Shown piece after piece: positions 1-11,762 of a stretch of 61,504 nt of DNA. The DNA comes from Pseudomonadota bacterium (GTDB taxonomy: Bacteria; Pseudomonadota; Gammaproteobacteria; Thiotrichales; Thiotrichaceae). The stretch spans positions 1 through 61,504 of the forward strand of contig PDPG01000049.1 of the NCBI GenBank assembly GCA_002747455.1, written 5' to 3'. The translations under genes and the position numbers were made by a program. Position 1 is the stretch's first letter. Each line of letters starts with the position of its first letter. The notes under the pieces were generated by a model, which saw only the letters and a list, made by a program, of their open reading frames with translations, was not told where the DNA came from and searched no databases.

Positions 1-150
1 GGCATTATGGGTGAATATATCAGTCAGATTTACGAAGAAATTAAGCGGCGCCCCTTGTATGTGGTGACACAAACCTTAACAAGCCCCCGCTTACCCAAGG
101 GTACTCAGCCACCTGCGGCGAATACCGACACCACCACCAACACCACATGA
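1..150 (+). CDS. C-terminal end of a DPM1-like family 2 glycosyltransferase (partial)
   Basis: Only the last 49 codons are present; the gene enters from the left edge in frame 1. The residues GEYISQIYEEIKRRPLYVV are the typical tail of DPM1/ArnC/GtrB-like polyprenyl-phosphate glycosyltransferases, after which comes a Thr/Pro-rich low-complexity end. Such enzymes move a sugar from a nucleotide donor to undecaprenyl phosphate on the cytoplasmic face of the inner membrane. The stop codon overlaps the start of the GtrA gene by 4 bases (ATGA), so the two are translationally coupled. The family call rests on this C-terminal motif and the neighbours; the catalytic domain lies outside the window. Confidence 0.75.
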   Translation, partial: GIMGEYISQIYEEIKRRPLYVVTQTLTSPRLPKGTQPPAANTDTTTNTT

Positions 151-548
151 GCCGCATGTTAAATACCTTTCCCTGGCAACGACTGTGGCGCTTTGCCAGC
201 GTTGGCGGTCTTGCTGCCTTTACACACTTTAGTGTAATGATCGCTTTAGTCAGCGGCTTACACTGGCCGCCGCTCGGCGCCAATATCATTGCTTTTGCAA
301 TTGCCTTTGGTGTTAGCTATTGGGGGCAAAGTCGTTGGACTTTTGCTGAACGCCAACACACCACCCAACAAACGCTCTGGCGCTATGCACTCACTGCGAT
401 TTTAGGCTTTTTAATCAATGAAGCCACCTTATATTTAGGCATTCAGGTATGGCATTGGTGGTATGTACCCAGTCTGGCACTAGCAATTGTACTGGCAGCA
501 CTATCCACTTACCTCATCAGTCACTATTGGGTCTTTAAATCGGCATGA
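147..548 (+). CDS. GtrA family membrane protein
   Basis: A 133-residue, very hydrophobic protein with about four membrane spans, the usual size of the GtrA family (Pfam PF04138). The N-terminal segment FASVGGLAAFTHFSVMIAL and the pattern NIIAFAIAFGVSYWGQSRWTF match the family, including the conserved Trp-Thr-Phe after span 2. GtrA proteins are thought to flip polyprenyl-phosphate-linked sugars across the inner membrane. It overlaps the glycosyltransferase upstream and the deacetylase downstream by 4 bases each, so the three genes look like one functional unit. That it flips the product of the flanking enzymes is inference. Confidence 0.85.
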   Translation: MSRMLNTFPWQRLWRFASVGGLAAFTHFSVMIALVSGLHWPPLGANIIAFAIAFGVSYWGQSRWTFAERQHTTQQTLWRYALTAILGFLINEATLYLGIQVWHWWYVPSLALAIVLAALSTYLISHYWVFKSA

Positions 549-1360
549 CGTTTACCCTTCCTCCTACACTGACGATCTGCGCCGACGACTATGGTCTTAC
601 GCATAGTATTGATCAGGCAGTGTTAACCTTGCTCACACAGGGTGCTATTCAGGCCACGAGCTGTATGACCACAGCGCCACGCTGGCACTCAGAATCTGCC
701 CCCGCTTTAAGCGAGTGGCTGCAACAACAGCAGAGCATCCAGCAAACATCTGTACAAGCTGAAATCGGCTTACATTTCAATTTAACCGAAGGTTTTGGCA
801 AGCAGGCAAGTTTAAGCCTGTCGCAAGTGCTCAAACGGAGTTATTTACGAGCCTGGGATGTACCTTTTTTAGAACGCAGCCTGAAACAGCAATTAGATGC
901 TTTTGAAGACAGCCTGCAACGCAGACCTGACTTCATTGACGGCCATCAACACGTCCATCAATTTCCACAAATTCGCGAGGTTTTGTTGAAGGTATTGGCC
1001 CAACGTTACCCGGATAAAAGGCTCTGGTTGCGTCATACTCTACCGCCACGCCCCACGCTGCAACTTGGCCTCAAACCCTGGATACTCGCCACTTTAGGTG
1101 GCTATACTTTTCGACGCCAACTAAAACAACAACACTGGCCAACACATGCCGGTTTTTTGGGGGTTTATAATTTTACTGGCGACTACACAGCCCATTTTCA
1201 GCAATGGCTCAAGCTTGCCCAGCCACATAGTTTAATCATGTGCCACCCCAGCAGTCAGGCTGACCCTGGTGACGGTATTGGCGCGCAACGTGTTGTGGAA
1301 TATGAATTTCTACGCAGCTTGAATCAGGATTCCTGCCCGCAACACGGTCAGTTCATTTGA
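545..1360 (+). CDS. YdjC/ChbG/HpnK-family carbohydrate deacetylase (NaxD-like)
   Basis: A 271-residue protein of the YdjC family of metal-dependent deacetylases. Visible family features are the N-terminal ICADDYG (Asp-Asp metal/catalytic pair), EIGLHFNLTEG (metal-binding His) and DGHQHVHQFP (His-x-x-His region). Members remove acetyl groups from chito-oligosaccharides (ChbG), hopanoid intermediates (HpnK), or undecaprenyl-phosphate-GalNAc (Francisella NaxD). Because it is overlapped with a GtrA protein and follows a DPM1-like transferase, a polyprenyl-linked HexNAc is the more likely substrate than chitobiose. The substrate is inference; the family call is firm. No chitin-utilisation genes are nearby. 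Confidence 0.85.
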   Translation: MTFTLPPTLTICADDYGLTHSIDQAVLTLLTQGAIQATSCMTTAPRWHSESAPALSEWLQQQQSIQQTSVQAEIGLHFNLTEGFGKQASLSLSQVLKRSYLRAWDVPFLERSLKQQLDAFEDSLQRRPDFIDGHQHVHQFPQIREVLLKVLAQRYPDKRLWLRHTLPPRPTLQLGLKPWILATLGGYTFRRQLKQQHWPTHAGFLGVYNFTGDYTAHFQQWLKLAQPHSLIMCHPSSQADPGDGIGAQRVVEYEFLRSLNQDSCPQHGQFI

Positions 1361-1422
1361 CAAGCCTTAATCCCTACCCTATACCTAAAAAGTAATTTTT
1401 GTTTATTTTCAGGGAGATAGTG

Positions 1423-1761
1423 ATGACAATATGGACTAACGTGGTATTGACTATTCTTTTATCAATGCTATTGGTGGCCTGCGTTGCTGAAAGCTCCAAG
1501 CAACCAGAGACACCTAAAACACCCTCTACACAAGCACAAAACTGTGGTGGCATCGCAGGTCTTGCCTGTGGCGATGGGCAGTACTGCGATATGGGCATCG
1601 GTCAGTGCATGGTTGCAGATGGCATGGGCGTGTGTAAAGAGCAACCAGAGGTCTGCACCCATGAGTACGTTCCGGTCTGTGGCTGCGATGGCAAAACTTA
1701 TGGCAATGTCTGTACTGCCGCAGCAGCGGGTGTGTCAATTGATAAGATGGGCGAATGCTAA
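1423..1761 (+). CDS. Lipoprotein with a Kazal-type serine protease inhibitor domain
   Basis: About 112 residues from ATG 1423, chosen because AGGGAG at 1411-1416 is well placed for it; an in-frame ATG at 1399 has no such site. The N-terminus is a lipoprotein signal (hydrophobic stretch ending LLVAC), so the mature protein should be lipid-anchored. After a Pro/Thr-rich linker there are ten closely spaced cysteines. The C-terminal part, with VPVCGCDGKTYGNVCTA and a final GEC, is a classic Kazal domain. Kazal domains inhibit serine proteases by inserting a loop in the active site. A role in blocking host, predator or self proteases is inference. It stands alone between the deacetylase and the sirtuin. 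Confidence 0.85.
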   Translation: MTIWTNVVLTILLSMLLVACVAESSKQPETPKTPSTQAQNCGGIAGLACGDGQYCDMGIGQCMVADGMGVCKEQPEVCTHEYVPVCGCDGKTYGNVCTAAAAGVSIDKMGEC

Positions 1762-1859
1762 AAACACCCATTTTGATGCGTTGGGTTTATGATCAAGTAG
1801 CGACAGCGGACGGTATTTATCGGTAAAATTCCCACTTTAGGGATTAACCGGAGCGTATC

Positions 1860-2603
1860 GTGAGTCTCAACCAACTCAACATCGTCATACTCACCGGTGC
1901 CGGTATTTCTGCTGAGTCCGGCATTCAGACATTTCGTGCCAGTGATGGCCTGTGGCATGAGCACCGCATTGAGGACGTGGCAAGCCCGGAAGGTTTTGCA
2001 GCGAATCCAGCTATGGTTCACTCGTTTTACAATCAACGACGTCAGCAGCTTCGTGACCCAGCCATTCAGCCTAACCCCGCACATGACGCGTTAGCAAAAC
2101 TAGAGCGACGCCATCATGGTGACGTGTTACTGGTCACGCAAAACGTGGATGATTTGCACGAGCGGGCGGGCAGCCATAACCTGATCCACATGCATGGCGA
2201 GTTGAATAAAGTGCGCTGTGAAAGCAGTGACGTTGTGTTTGAATGGCAAAGCGATACTGATACTCAGACCGTCTGCCCATGTTGCGGCGAAAAAGGTAAA
2301 TTGCGCCCACATATTGTATGGTTCGGTGAAATGCCGTTGATGATGGACGAGATTTATCAGCGCTTGATGGCATGTGACTTATTTGTTTCCATTGGCACAT
2401 CTGGCAAGGTTTATCCAGCGGCGGGGTTCGTGCAAATTGCCCGTGAGCATGGTGCTAAAACCATTGAGTTGAACCTTGACCCAACGGACAGTAGTGACAT
2501 TTTCCATCGCTCCATCCACGGCCCTGCCAGTGAAGTGGTTCCTGCGTTTGTTGAGTCAATACTAGACCATGATTTTAGCGATACTTCTGACACTAAAAAA
2601 TGA
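1860..2603 (+). CDS. cobB: NAD-dependent protein deacylase, SIR2 family
   Basis: A 247-residue sirtuin starting at GTG 1860, with GGAG at 1849-1852 as ribosome site. Motifs in order: [14 protein letters not shown] (NAD-binding), [12 protein letters not shown] (Asn/Asp of the active site), HMHGEL (catalytic His), CPCCG as half of the zinc site, and RPHIVWFGE. The sequence SFYNQRR carries the Tyr-x-x-Arg pair that marks class III sirtuins such as E. coli CobB and human SIRT5, which also remove succinyl groups from lysine. The gene ends in a 4-base overlap with the photolyase gene, so the two are co-translated. The family call is firm; substrates are unknown. Confidence 0.95.
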   Translation: MSLNQLNIVILTGAGISAESGIQTFRASDGLWHEHRIEDVASPEGFAANPAMVHSFYNQRRQQLRDPAIQPNPAHDALAKLERRHHGDVLLVTQNVDDLHERAGSHNLIHMHGELNKVRCESSDVVFEWQSDTDTQTVCPCCGEKGKLRPHIVWFGEMPLMMDEIYQRLMACDLFVSIGTSGKVYPAAGFVQIAREHGAKTIELNLDPTDSSDIFHRSIHGPASEVVPAFVESILDHDFSDTSDTKK

Positions 2604-4033
2604 CAACAGCGATTGTTTGGTTTCGACAAGACCTGCGCGTCAGCGACAACCCCGCTTTGCTAGCTGCATCGTTAGCGTACGACCACCTGATACCTATTTA
2701 CATTGATGACACCAACCGCACCACTCAACTGGGTGCGGCCAGTCGCGTGTGGTTGCATCATAGTCTTACTGCTTTAGGAAGCCATCTTCATAAAAATGGC
2801 AGTCAATTACTGTTATTCCAGGGTGATCCCAAGGCTATTCTGCAACAACTTACACATGATTTACCGATTGATGCCGTTTTTTGGAATCGGTGTTACGACC
2901 CGGAATCCATCGACCGTGATCGTCAGATCAAAGCTTATTTAAAACAAAGCGGCATCCACACAAATAGCTTTAATGCATCATTGCTGTACGAACCTTGGCA
3001 GGTACTCAAGAAAGACAACACCCCGTACCGGGTCTTTACCGCATATTGGAAAGCAGTCAGCCATCTGGGCATGAACCTTGTTCCAGCCACTCCCCCAGAA
3101 TCCTTGCCCCCACTGCCAGATATATCAAAAATAAACGACTCTCCACTGAATGCTTTGTCACTACTACCAAAGGAAAGCTGGTCTTCTGAAATGCTCCGAC
3201 ACTGGCAAATAGGTGAAACCGCTGCACAAAGAAAGCTCACGGCTTATCTGAATCAATCCGGCCCCGAGTACTACCAGAAAACACGCGATTTTCCTTCGGC
3301 TTCAGGCACGTCCAGGCTTTCTCCGTATCTGCATTTTGGTGAAATCAGCCCACGGGAAATCATCTGGCAAACACAACAGGAAAAGCCTTTAGCTGAAATG
3401 GATAACGGTACACTGACATTCATTAAGGAGCTTATCTGGCGTGAGTTTGCTTACTACATCCTGTACCACTACCCAGAAACTCAGCATCAGGCAATGTCTC
3501 CCCTGTTTTGGAAGTTTCCTTGGCGAGAAGATATTCAAGAGCCACTAGAACGTTGGAAAAAAGGACAGACCGGCTTCCCAATTATCGATGCAGGTATGCG
3601 GGAATTGTGGGCAACTGGCTGGATGCACAATCGCGTGCGGATGATTGTGGCCTCATTTCTTACAAAGAACCTGCTCATCGACTGGCGAGTGGGCGAGCGT
3701 TGGTTTCGTGACACCTTAGTCGATGCAGATTTAGCCAGTAATACGATGGGATGGCAATGGGCCTCCGGCTGTGGTGTGGATGCTGCGCCCTATTTCCGTA
3801 TCTTCAACCCACTCTTGCAATCAGAAAAGTTCGACAAAAATGGGGATTACATACGGCGCTGGGTTCCAGAACTGGCTTCATTGGATAACGCATTCATCCA
3901 TAAACCGTGGGCAGCACCAAAGCCAATCAGAGAGGCATTGTCCTATCCCGAACCATTGGTTGACTTATCAGCGAGCAGGCAGCGTGCTTTGGATGCTTAT
4001 GCGCAAATTAAGCAGTCAAGCCGCAGCAAATAA
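2600..4033 (+). CDS. phrB: Deoxyribodipyrimidine photo-lyase
   Basis: A 477-residue class I CPD photolyase. The N-terminal alpha/beta antenna domain begins [18 protein letters not shown], the usual chromophore-domain start. The C-terminal helical FAD domain carries [32 protein letters not shown], and [16 protein letters not shown] followed by PYFRIFNP, all diagnostic. It uses blue light to split cyclobutane pyrimidine dimers in DNA, with reduced FAD as the catalytic cofactor and most likely a folate antenna. It shares 4 bases with cobB and should be expressed with it. Length matches the E. coli enzyme (about 470). It converges on dusC with a 91-base gap in which I see no clear terminator. Confidence 0.95.
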   Translation: MTTAIVWFRQDLRVSDNPALLAASLAYDHLIPIYIDDTNRTTQLGAASRVWLHHSLTALGSHLHKNGSQLLLFQGDPKAILQQLTHDLPIDAVFWNRCYDPESIDRDRQIKAYLKQSGIHTNSFNASLLYEPWQVLKKDNTPYRVFTAYWKAVSHLGMNLVPATPPESLPPLPDISKINDSPLNALSLLPKESWSSEMLRHWQIGETAAQRKLTAYLNQSGPEYYQKTRDFPSASGTSRLSPYLHFGEISPREIIWQTQQEKPLAEMDNGTLTFIKELIWREFAYYILYHYPETQHQAMSPLFWKFPWREDIQEPLERWKKGQTGFPIIDAGMRELWATGWMHNRVRMIVASFLTKNLLIDWRVGERWFRDTLVDADLASNTMGWQWASGCGVDAAPYFRIFNPLLQSEKFDKNGDYIRRWVPELASLDNAFIHKPWAAPKPIREALSYPEPLVDLSASRQRALDAYAQIKQSSRSK

Positions 4034-4124
4034 AGAAAGTGAGGCGCCGTGTCTCTACAAACGGCCAAATCCTACGACTGGATTGATACGTCCATCACCA
4101 ATTAAACATAATGCCATTCAGAAC

Positions 4125-5081
4125 TCACGCCAGTTTGTTCAGAGAGTCGGACAAGGCACTAAAGACCTCCCTTGAGTCTTTTAAGCGTTTGATCCTGGTA
4201 AACAAATCCACCGCGTCAGGATAATGCTTTTGCAGAAAAACCAACCACTGTTTTGCACGATTACTCACAAACAAGGGATGGTTGTTTTCTGATCTCTCCA
4301 GATAGTGAATCAGTATTTCCAAAACCGCCTGCCAACTCAATCGCTGAAATGTCTGACCAACGTGACCCGCCTGAATGGCCGCCGCCAAATCGGGCGTAAC
4401 CAAAGCACTTCTACCCAGCATGATATCCGCGCAACCGCTTTCTTCTCTGGCGCGTTTAGCATCGTCAATCGACCAGATCTCACCATTGATCACAATGGGA
4501 ATCTGACTGCTATCTGACACTTTCTTGACTGCTGACCAATAGGCTGGTGGCTTGTAACCATCTTCTTTGGTACGCGCATGAATACACAGCTCACTGGCTC
4601 CCGCTGCCTCAACATTACCCACGATTTCAGACAAATACTCGTGGTGACTAAAGCCCAAGCGTATCTTTGCCGTCACCGGAATGGCCGGATCGACGGCATC
4701 CCGCACCGACTTCACAATATCAGCAATACGTTGTGGCTCTTTTAACAGTACCGAACCACCGTCACTTTTATTAACCGTTTTTGACGGGCAACCAAAGTTA
4801 ATATCAATCCCCGGCGGCTGTAACTTCTGTGCCTTGGCAGCGTTTAAGCCCATGTATCGGTGATTACCACCCAACAGTTGCAGATAAACTGGCACACCAC
4901 TCGGTGTCACTCCCCCTTTTTCCAACTCAGGACTAAAACGGAGAAATACACGATTAGGTAAAATCTGATCTGTTATTCGCACAAACTCTGTCACACACCG
5001 GTCATAGCCACCAATGTGAGTCAGCAGAGCTCGCATTTCTGCATCAATGACACCTTCCATGGGCGCTAACAATATACGCAT
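4125..5081 (-). CDS. dusC: tRNA-dihydrouridine(16) synthase DusC
   Basis: A 318-residue TIM-barrel flavoenzyme. The start RILLAPMEGVIDAEMRALLT, the FMN/substrate region NFGCPSKTVNKSDGGSVLL with the catalytic Cys, and VINGEIWSIDDA match DusC rather than DusA or DusB. Dus enzymes reduce uridine to dihydrouridine in the tRNA D loop with NADPH; DusC acts at U16. The gene is monocistronic in appearance: it converges on phrB and has only 25 bases to the ubiB stop, so read-through from the ubi operon is possible. Confidence 0.92.
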   Translation of the reverse strand: MRILLAPMEGVIDAEMRALLTHIGGYDRCVTEFVRITDQILPNRVFLRFSPELEKGGVTPSGVPVYLQLLGGNHRYMGLNAAKAQKLQPPGIDINFGCPSKTVNKSDGGSVLLKEPQRIADIVKSVRDAVDPAIPVTAKIRLGFSHHEYLSEIVGNVEAAGASELCIHARTKEDGYKPPAYWSAVKKVSDSSQIPIVINGEIWSIDDAKRAREESGCADIMLGRSALVTPDLAAAIQAGHVGQTFQRLSWQAVLEILIHYLERSENNHPLFVSNRAKQWLVFLQKHYPDAVDLFTRIKRLKDSREVFSALSDSLNKLA

Positions 5082-5106
5082 ACTGGCTTCAACCCAAGTC
5101 AGGTAG

Positions 5107-6759
5107 TTAACGCTTGAGGGCAGCGTACAGCAACATCAGTAATCCGGTCACACTCAGCATAACACTCAGTAAGGCAAACTCCGCCTGTTGGCTTAACCCG
5201 TGGTTCACAACGCCACTCAGGAGTAAAGCCCCACCCATGATACTGATGACGACTCGTTGATTGGATTGCTTGACGGCTTGTTGCAGTTGCAAGGCTTGTT
5301 GTGCCTCGTTATCAGACTTCTGACGGTATTCCGTGTGCATTTGCAAAATTAGCTCATTTACCGTCACCGGCATGGCGGGTAGTTGCTCGATAAGCCGAGG
5401 GAAATTCTTTACCGCACCATTGACCAAAGCACGAATGCCAACTTGTTCATCCATCCAGCGCTCGATAAAGGGCTTGGCTGTGACCCACAAATCCAGATCA
5501 GGGTAAACCTCCCGCCCCATGCCTTCGATATTCAGCAAGGTTTTTTGCAGCAAGACCAACTGCGGCTGTACTTCCATGTTAAAGCGTTGCGCGGTCTGGA
5601 ACAGTCGCAGCAATAATTTTCCATAGGAAATATCCTTGAATGCAAGCTGGAAGATTGGCTCACAGACCGTACGAATTGCGGCCTCAAACTCGACGACACT
5701 GGTTTCAGCAGGCACCCAACCCGATTCAATATGCACCTCCGCCACACGCTTGTAATTTCGGTTGAAAAAAGCGTGAAGGTTTTCTGCCAGATAACGCTGA
5801 TCTTGCAGGCTCAGCGATCCGACAATGCCAAAGTCCACCGAGATATAGCTTGGATCTTTGGGGTTACTAATATCAACAAAGACATTTCCGGGGTGCATGT
5901 CGGCATGGAAAAAGTTGTGCTTGAAAACTTGGGTAAAGAAAATATCCACACCGCGCTCGGCCAGCATTTTCATATCAGTGCCAGCGGCTTTGAGTGTCTC
6001 GACATCACCTCCCGTGATGCCATAAATGCGTTCCAACACCAGCACATTACTGCAACAGTAATCCCAGTAAACGGCTGGGATGTATAAGTCTGACGAACCC
6101 TCAAAATTTCGTCGCAACTGATTGGCATTAGCGGCCTCACGCTGCAAGTCCAGCTCATCAAAAATGGTTTTCTCATACTCAGCAACCACTTCCACCGGGC
6201 GTAAACGCTTACCGGTTCGGCTAATGCGGCTGACTATTTTTGCCATCAGGTACATTAAACTGATGTCTTGCCGAATGACTTTGTCGATTTCAGGGCGGAC
6301 GACTTTTACGATTACTTCCTGACCACACTGCAAGCTGGCGGAGTACACTTGGGCAATCGAAGCGGCAGCTAATGGCTCACGATCAAAACGCTTGAACACC
6401 TCGTCAACCCGCTGCTCCAGGCTTGCTTCAATAATGTCAATGGCTTGATCACTGGGAAATGGTGGGACTTTATCCTGTAACTTGGCCAGTTCATTTGCGT
6501 ATCGCTCTGGCATCATGTCGCGGCGAGTGGATAAGACCTGTCCGAACTTGACAAATACCGGCCCCAAGTCTTCCAACGCCAAACGCATGGCAACCGCTGG
6601 CTCCGGCTTGTTCCGCTTGCTCCATTTCCAAGGCATCAGTTGATAAAGAATCTTGGTAGACTCTAGCGTAGGTACGGAAAACAGCAGGTCATCCAGCCCA
6701 TAACGAATCATCACCCGCGCAATAATAAATAAGCGCCTTGCCTGAGAGAAATATTTCAT
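5107..6759 (-). CDS. ubiB: Ubiquinone biosynthesis protein UbiB (atypical kinase/ATPase)
   Basis: A 550-residue member of the UbiB/ABC1/ADCK family. The family KxGQ motif appears as VFVKFGQVLSTRRDMMPERY near residue 70. Further on are the Ala-rich loop AAASIAQVYSA, the kinase-like HADMHPGNVFV and the metal site DFGIVG. The last 55 residues form two membrane helices, as in E. coli UbiB. UbiB supports the late, aerobic steps of coenzyme Q synthesis through ATPase activity, probably by extracting lipid intermediates from the membrane. It is the last gene of ubiE-ubiJ-ubiB, with a 4-base overlap to ubiJ. Confidence 0.95.
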   Translation of the reverse strand: MKYFSQARRLFIIARVMIRYGLDDLLFSVPTLESTKILYQLMPWKWSKRNKPEPAVAMRLALEDLGPVFVKFGQVLSTRRDMMPERYANELAKLQDKVPPFPSDQAIDIIEASLEQRVDEVFKRFDREPLAAASIAQVYSASLQCGQEVIVKVVRPEIDKVIRQDISLMYLMAKIVSRISRTGKRLRPVEVVAEYEKTIFDELDLQREAANANQLRRNFEGSSDLYIPAVYWDYCCSNVLVLERIYGITGGDVETLKAAGTDMKMLAERGVDIFFTQVFKHNFFHADMHPGNVFVDISNPKDPSYISVDFGIVGSLSLQDQRYLAENLHAFFNRNYKRVAEVHIESGWVPAETSVVEFEAAIRTVCEPIFQLAFKDISYGKLLLRLFQTAQRFNMEVQPQLVLLQKTLLNIEGMGREVYPDLDLWVTAKPFIERWMDEQVGIRALVNGAVKNFPRLIEQLPAMPVTVNELILQMHTEYRQKSDNEAQQALQLQQAVKQSNQRVVISIMGGALLLSGVVNHGLSQQAEFALLSVMLSVTGLLMLLYAALKR

Positions 6760-7385
6760 GTGCGGGGCGTTTCCTTGTTCTGTTGGGCTTGCAATGCAGC
6801 AATGCGAGCAGCCAAACGATCCGTTGCCATACGCGTGTCATCCACCGATTCGATAAAATCAGCGACCTCTGCTTCGCAGGCTATCAGGCGACTTTCTTCG
6901 CTTAGATATTCTGCCATATTCAGTTTCATGGCTTCGTTACTTTCCCTCAGCCACTCCGTACCCTTACGCACAGCGCTACCTGCCTGATGTACCGGAATAT
7001 CTCCAACCCAATGCGATAACATTTCTTCCCAGTCGATGGAGGCTTCCGCGAGCAGACGACTAAATGCCTGCGCGGTATGCAAATCACCTTTGATCTCAAC
7101 ATCACTTTCCAGCATGGCACTAGTACTGTCGTCACTTTGGCTTAGGCGAATCAAGCTGGCAGGTGATCCAGAAATAGTCGCATCCGGCTCTCCTGCGTAC
7201 TCAGCAAGCATCTGTATATCATTCGCACCCGGCAGACAATACAATGTCCATTCCAACCCTTTGATATGTAACGCGATGACACGGCCTTGTATCGCCTGAC
7301 TCTGACGGAATGCCTCGCCATCAAGTTGCAAGTAGCGATTGAGTGCGCTTTCCAGCAATGCCAAAAGCAACATCGGCAGTTTCAT
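6756..7385 (-). CDS. ubiJ: Ubiquinone biosynthesis accessory factor UbiJ (SCP2 domain)
   Basis: A 209-residue protein with an N-terminal SCP2 sterol-carrier-like lipid-binding domain (roughly residues 10-115) and a C-terminal helical segment rich in Glu, Ala and Gln. UbiJ binds ubiquinone intermediates and organises the soluble Ubi complex with UbiK. Sequence conservation in this family is low; the call rests on size, the N-terminal hydrophobic pattern and its position between ubiE and ubiB, the order found in E. coli. Its ATG shares one base with the ubiE stop (TGATG) and its end overlaps ubiB by 4 bases. Confidence 0.9.
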   Translation of the reverse strand: MKLPMLLLALLESALNRYLQLDGEAFRQSQAIQGRVIALHIKGLEWTLYCLPGANDIQMLAEYAGEPDATISGSPASLIRLSQSDDSTSAMLESDVEIKGDLHTAQAFSRLLAEASIDWEEMLSHWVGDIPVHQAGSAVRKGTEWLRESNEAMKLNMAEYLSEESRLIACEAEVADFIESVDDTRMATDRLAARIAALQAQQNKETPRT

Positions 7386-8137
7386 CAGAATTTATACCCT
7401 GTGTGCAGTGCCACAATACCACCGGTCATATTGTGATAGCTGACCTTTTCAAAGCCTGCATCCTGCATCATGCTTTTCAGTGTTTCCTGATCAGGATGCA
7501 TACGGATGGATTCGGCTAAATAACGGTAGCTGTCAGCATCATTCGCCACGACCTTGCCAATGAAAGGCAATACCTTAAATGAGTAGTGGTCGTAAATTGT
7601 GTTCAGACCTGGAACAAACGGCTTGGAAAATTCCAGTACCATGAGTTTTCCACCGGGCTTTAATGTGCGAAAAATAGAGCGTAAGGCATTCTCTTTGTGC
7701 GTTACATTACGCAAGCCAAAGGCCATTGTGACCAGATCAAAACTATTATCTGCAAACGGTAAATCTTCGGCATCTGCCTGAACGTATTCGATGTTACCGG
7801 CGATCCCCATATTCGTCAGACGCTCACGCCCCTGCTCCAGCATTGACTCATTAATATCCGATAAAATAACCTTCCCTTCAGAGCCAACGATACGGGAAAA
7901 TTTTGCCGCCAAATCACCCGTTCCACCCGCCAGATCAAGAACTTTGTCGCCTTTTTTTACAGCCGCAGCATTAACTGTGTACCTTTTCCACAGGCGGTGG
8001 ATACCCCCCGACATAAGGTCATTCATAATGTCGTATTTACCAGCAACCGAGTGGAAAACCTCAGCGACTCTGGTAGCCTTATCTTCAACGGCAACATTCT
8101 CATAGCCGAAATGAGTGGTTTGTTTTTTCTCTGACAT
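7385..8137 (-). CDS. ubiE: Ubiquinone/menaquinone C-methyltransferase UbiE
   Basis: A 250-residue class I SAM-dependent methyltransferase. It begins with the characteristic [20 protein letters not shown], has [15 protein letters not shown], the SAM-binding [12 protein letters not shown] (motif I), and [14 protein letters not shown]. UbiE performs the C-methylation step in ubiquinone synthesis and the last step of menaquinone synthesis. It heads the ubiE-ubiJ-ubiB operon. The 163-base gap to the divergent gene at 8301 must hold its promoter; I could not pick a convincing one. Confidence 0.96.
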   Translation of the reverse strand: MSEKKQTTHFGYENVAVEDKATRVAEVFHSVAGKYDIMNDLMSGGIHRLWKRYTVNAAAVKKGDKVLDLAGGTGDLAAKFSRIVGSEGKVILSDINESMLEQGRERLTNMGIAGNIEYVQADAEDLPFADNSFDLVTMAFGLRNVTHKENALRSIFRTLKPGGKLMVLEFSKPFVPGLNTIYDHYSFKVLPFIGKVVANDADSYRYLAESIRMHPDQETLKSMMQDAGFEKVSYHNMTGGIVALHTGYKF

Positions 8138-8300
8138 ATTGTTATCCGATAGTCACTGGGGACCATTCAAAAGTGAACGCGCAAGGGTGGCTTGTTTCTG
8201 CAGCAACCGTACGCAAAGCAAAGCCGCATTGTAGCAACCAACATCACTGCTTTGCCATTAGGCATCGCAAACTTAACAATAATCGTACGGAATCGTCATT

Positions 8301-8858
8301 ATGAAAAAATTTACTATACCCCTGATTGTTACCCTGATGACGGCATTTACTGGTTTGGCTCACGCTTGGCCGGAGGTTGATCACATGAATATGTGCGGTG
8401 CCGCCGTCAAGGTGATTCGTGATTATCAAGGCGACCCAAAATCGTGGAATGATCGTGATAAGTACACAGAACTGCGTAAGGCAAAATTGTACTTTCAGGC
8501 AAACTGTCCTGAAACCAAGGCGGGTAAAACAGAAAAAACCGTTAGCAAAAAAGTTACACACGACTACACACCACCACGCCCGCAGCCTCGTCTTGCAAGC
8601 TGCAAGGACTGTTTTGATGCTGGATATAAAAAAGGCTTTCAGGATGGCAAGTCCGTCATAGTGCATAACAACCCTGCAACCAGTAGCAGTGTGACAACAC
8701 CGCCAGAGCCACAAGATTATAAGCCATCATCGTCCGTGCAAGTCATTCAACACGGTGATCATCACCATCATAATGCCGTACACAAAGCAGATTGTGCGCT
8801 GGCGGACGCACTAAATCGTCGCCCCGGCCCGGTCGTCACCGTTAGCAAACGACACTAA
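8301..8858 (+). CDS. Hypothetical secreted protein, cysteine- and histidine-containing
   Basis: A 185-residue protein that I do not recognise. It starts with a clear Sec signal peptide (MKKFTIPLIVTLMTAFTGLAHA, cut expected after AHA). The mature part has a MNMCGAAVKVIRDYQGDPKSW segment, a Lys-rich region, a Pro-rich linker (TPPRPQPR), the motif SCKDCFDAGYKKGFQDGKS, another Ser/Pro/Thr-rich linker, the cluster HGDHHHHN, and a C-terminal ADCALADAL. The mature protein has five cysteines; with the His run this suggests disulfides or metal binding in the periplasm. It is divergent from ubiE. The start and signal peptide are convincing; the function is open. Confidence 0.75.
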   Translation: MKKFTIPLIVTLMTAFTGLAHAWPEVDHMNMCGAAVKVIRDYQGDPKSWNDRDKYTELRKAKLYFQANCPETKAGKTEKTVSKKVTHDYTPPRPQPRLASCKDCFDAGYKKGFQDGKSVIVHNNPATSSSVTTPPEPQDYKPSSSVQVIQHGDHHHHNAVHKADCALADALNRRPGPVVTVSKRH

Positions 8859-8867
8859 CCAAGCGCT

Positions 8868-8900
8868 GTGGTGATTGGGTTACTGAAACCTGGTCACCAC
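8868..8900. other. Imperfect inverted repeat downstream of the hypothetical gene
   Basis: GTGGTGA (8868-8874) pairs with TCACCAC (8894-8900), with an inner GGTT/AACC pairing. It lies 10 bases after the stop of the gene at 8301-8858. There is no T-run behind it, so it is not a classical intrinsic terminator; it could be a transcript-end structure. Confidence 0.35.
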
Positions 8901-9023
8901 CTGCATACCCCTCCCTATTCACCACATGCCTGATTGCTTACTAATGCACAAACGACACGTGGTATTCGCCTATTTTGCCGCATGTAAGCTGCCCTTATTT
9001 ATCAAGTGCTCATATTGAATTCT

Positions 9024-9032
9024 TGTTATACT
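9024..9032 (+). promoter_or_regulatory. Candidate extended -10 promoter of lipA
   Basis: TGTTATACT is an extended -10 element (TGn plus TATACT) about 44 bases before the lipA start. No good -35 hexamer is found at 16-18 bases upstream, which is tolerable for an extended -10 promoter. Seen by eye only. Confidence 0.4.
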
Positions 9033-9075
9033 GCCGCCTCGTGTAGTAAAACTCGTTTTTTAGGTCGTGTTAGTT

Positions 9076-11699
<2,624 letters not shown>

Positions 11700-11762
11700 A
11701 ATAACCCTTATTTTTAATTGGCCGCTGTATTATGCCTACCCGTTATACATAAAAAAAGTCTG

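Noticed and set aside
1758..1795. Weak inverted repeat after the Kazal gene
   Set aside because: Only four to five paired bases with a long loop and no T-run; not a credible terminator.
3771..4175. Frame of about 134 codons over the phrB end and the gap to dusC
   Set aside because: Mostly out of frame inside phrB and partly antisense to dusC; no recognisable protein.
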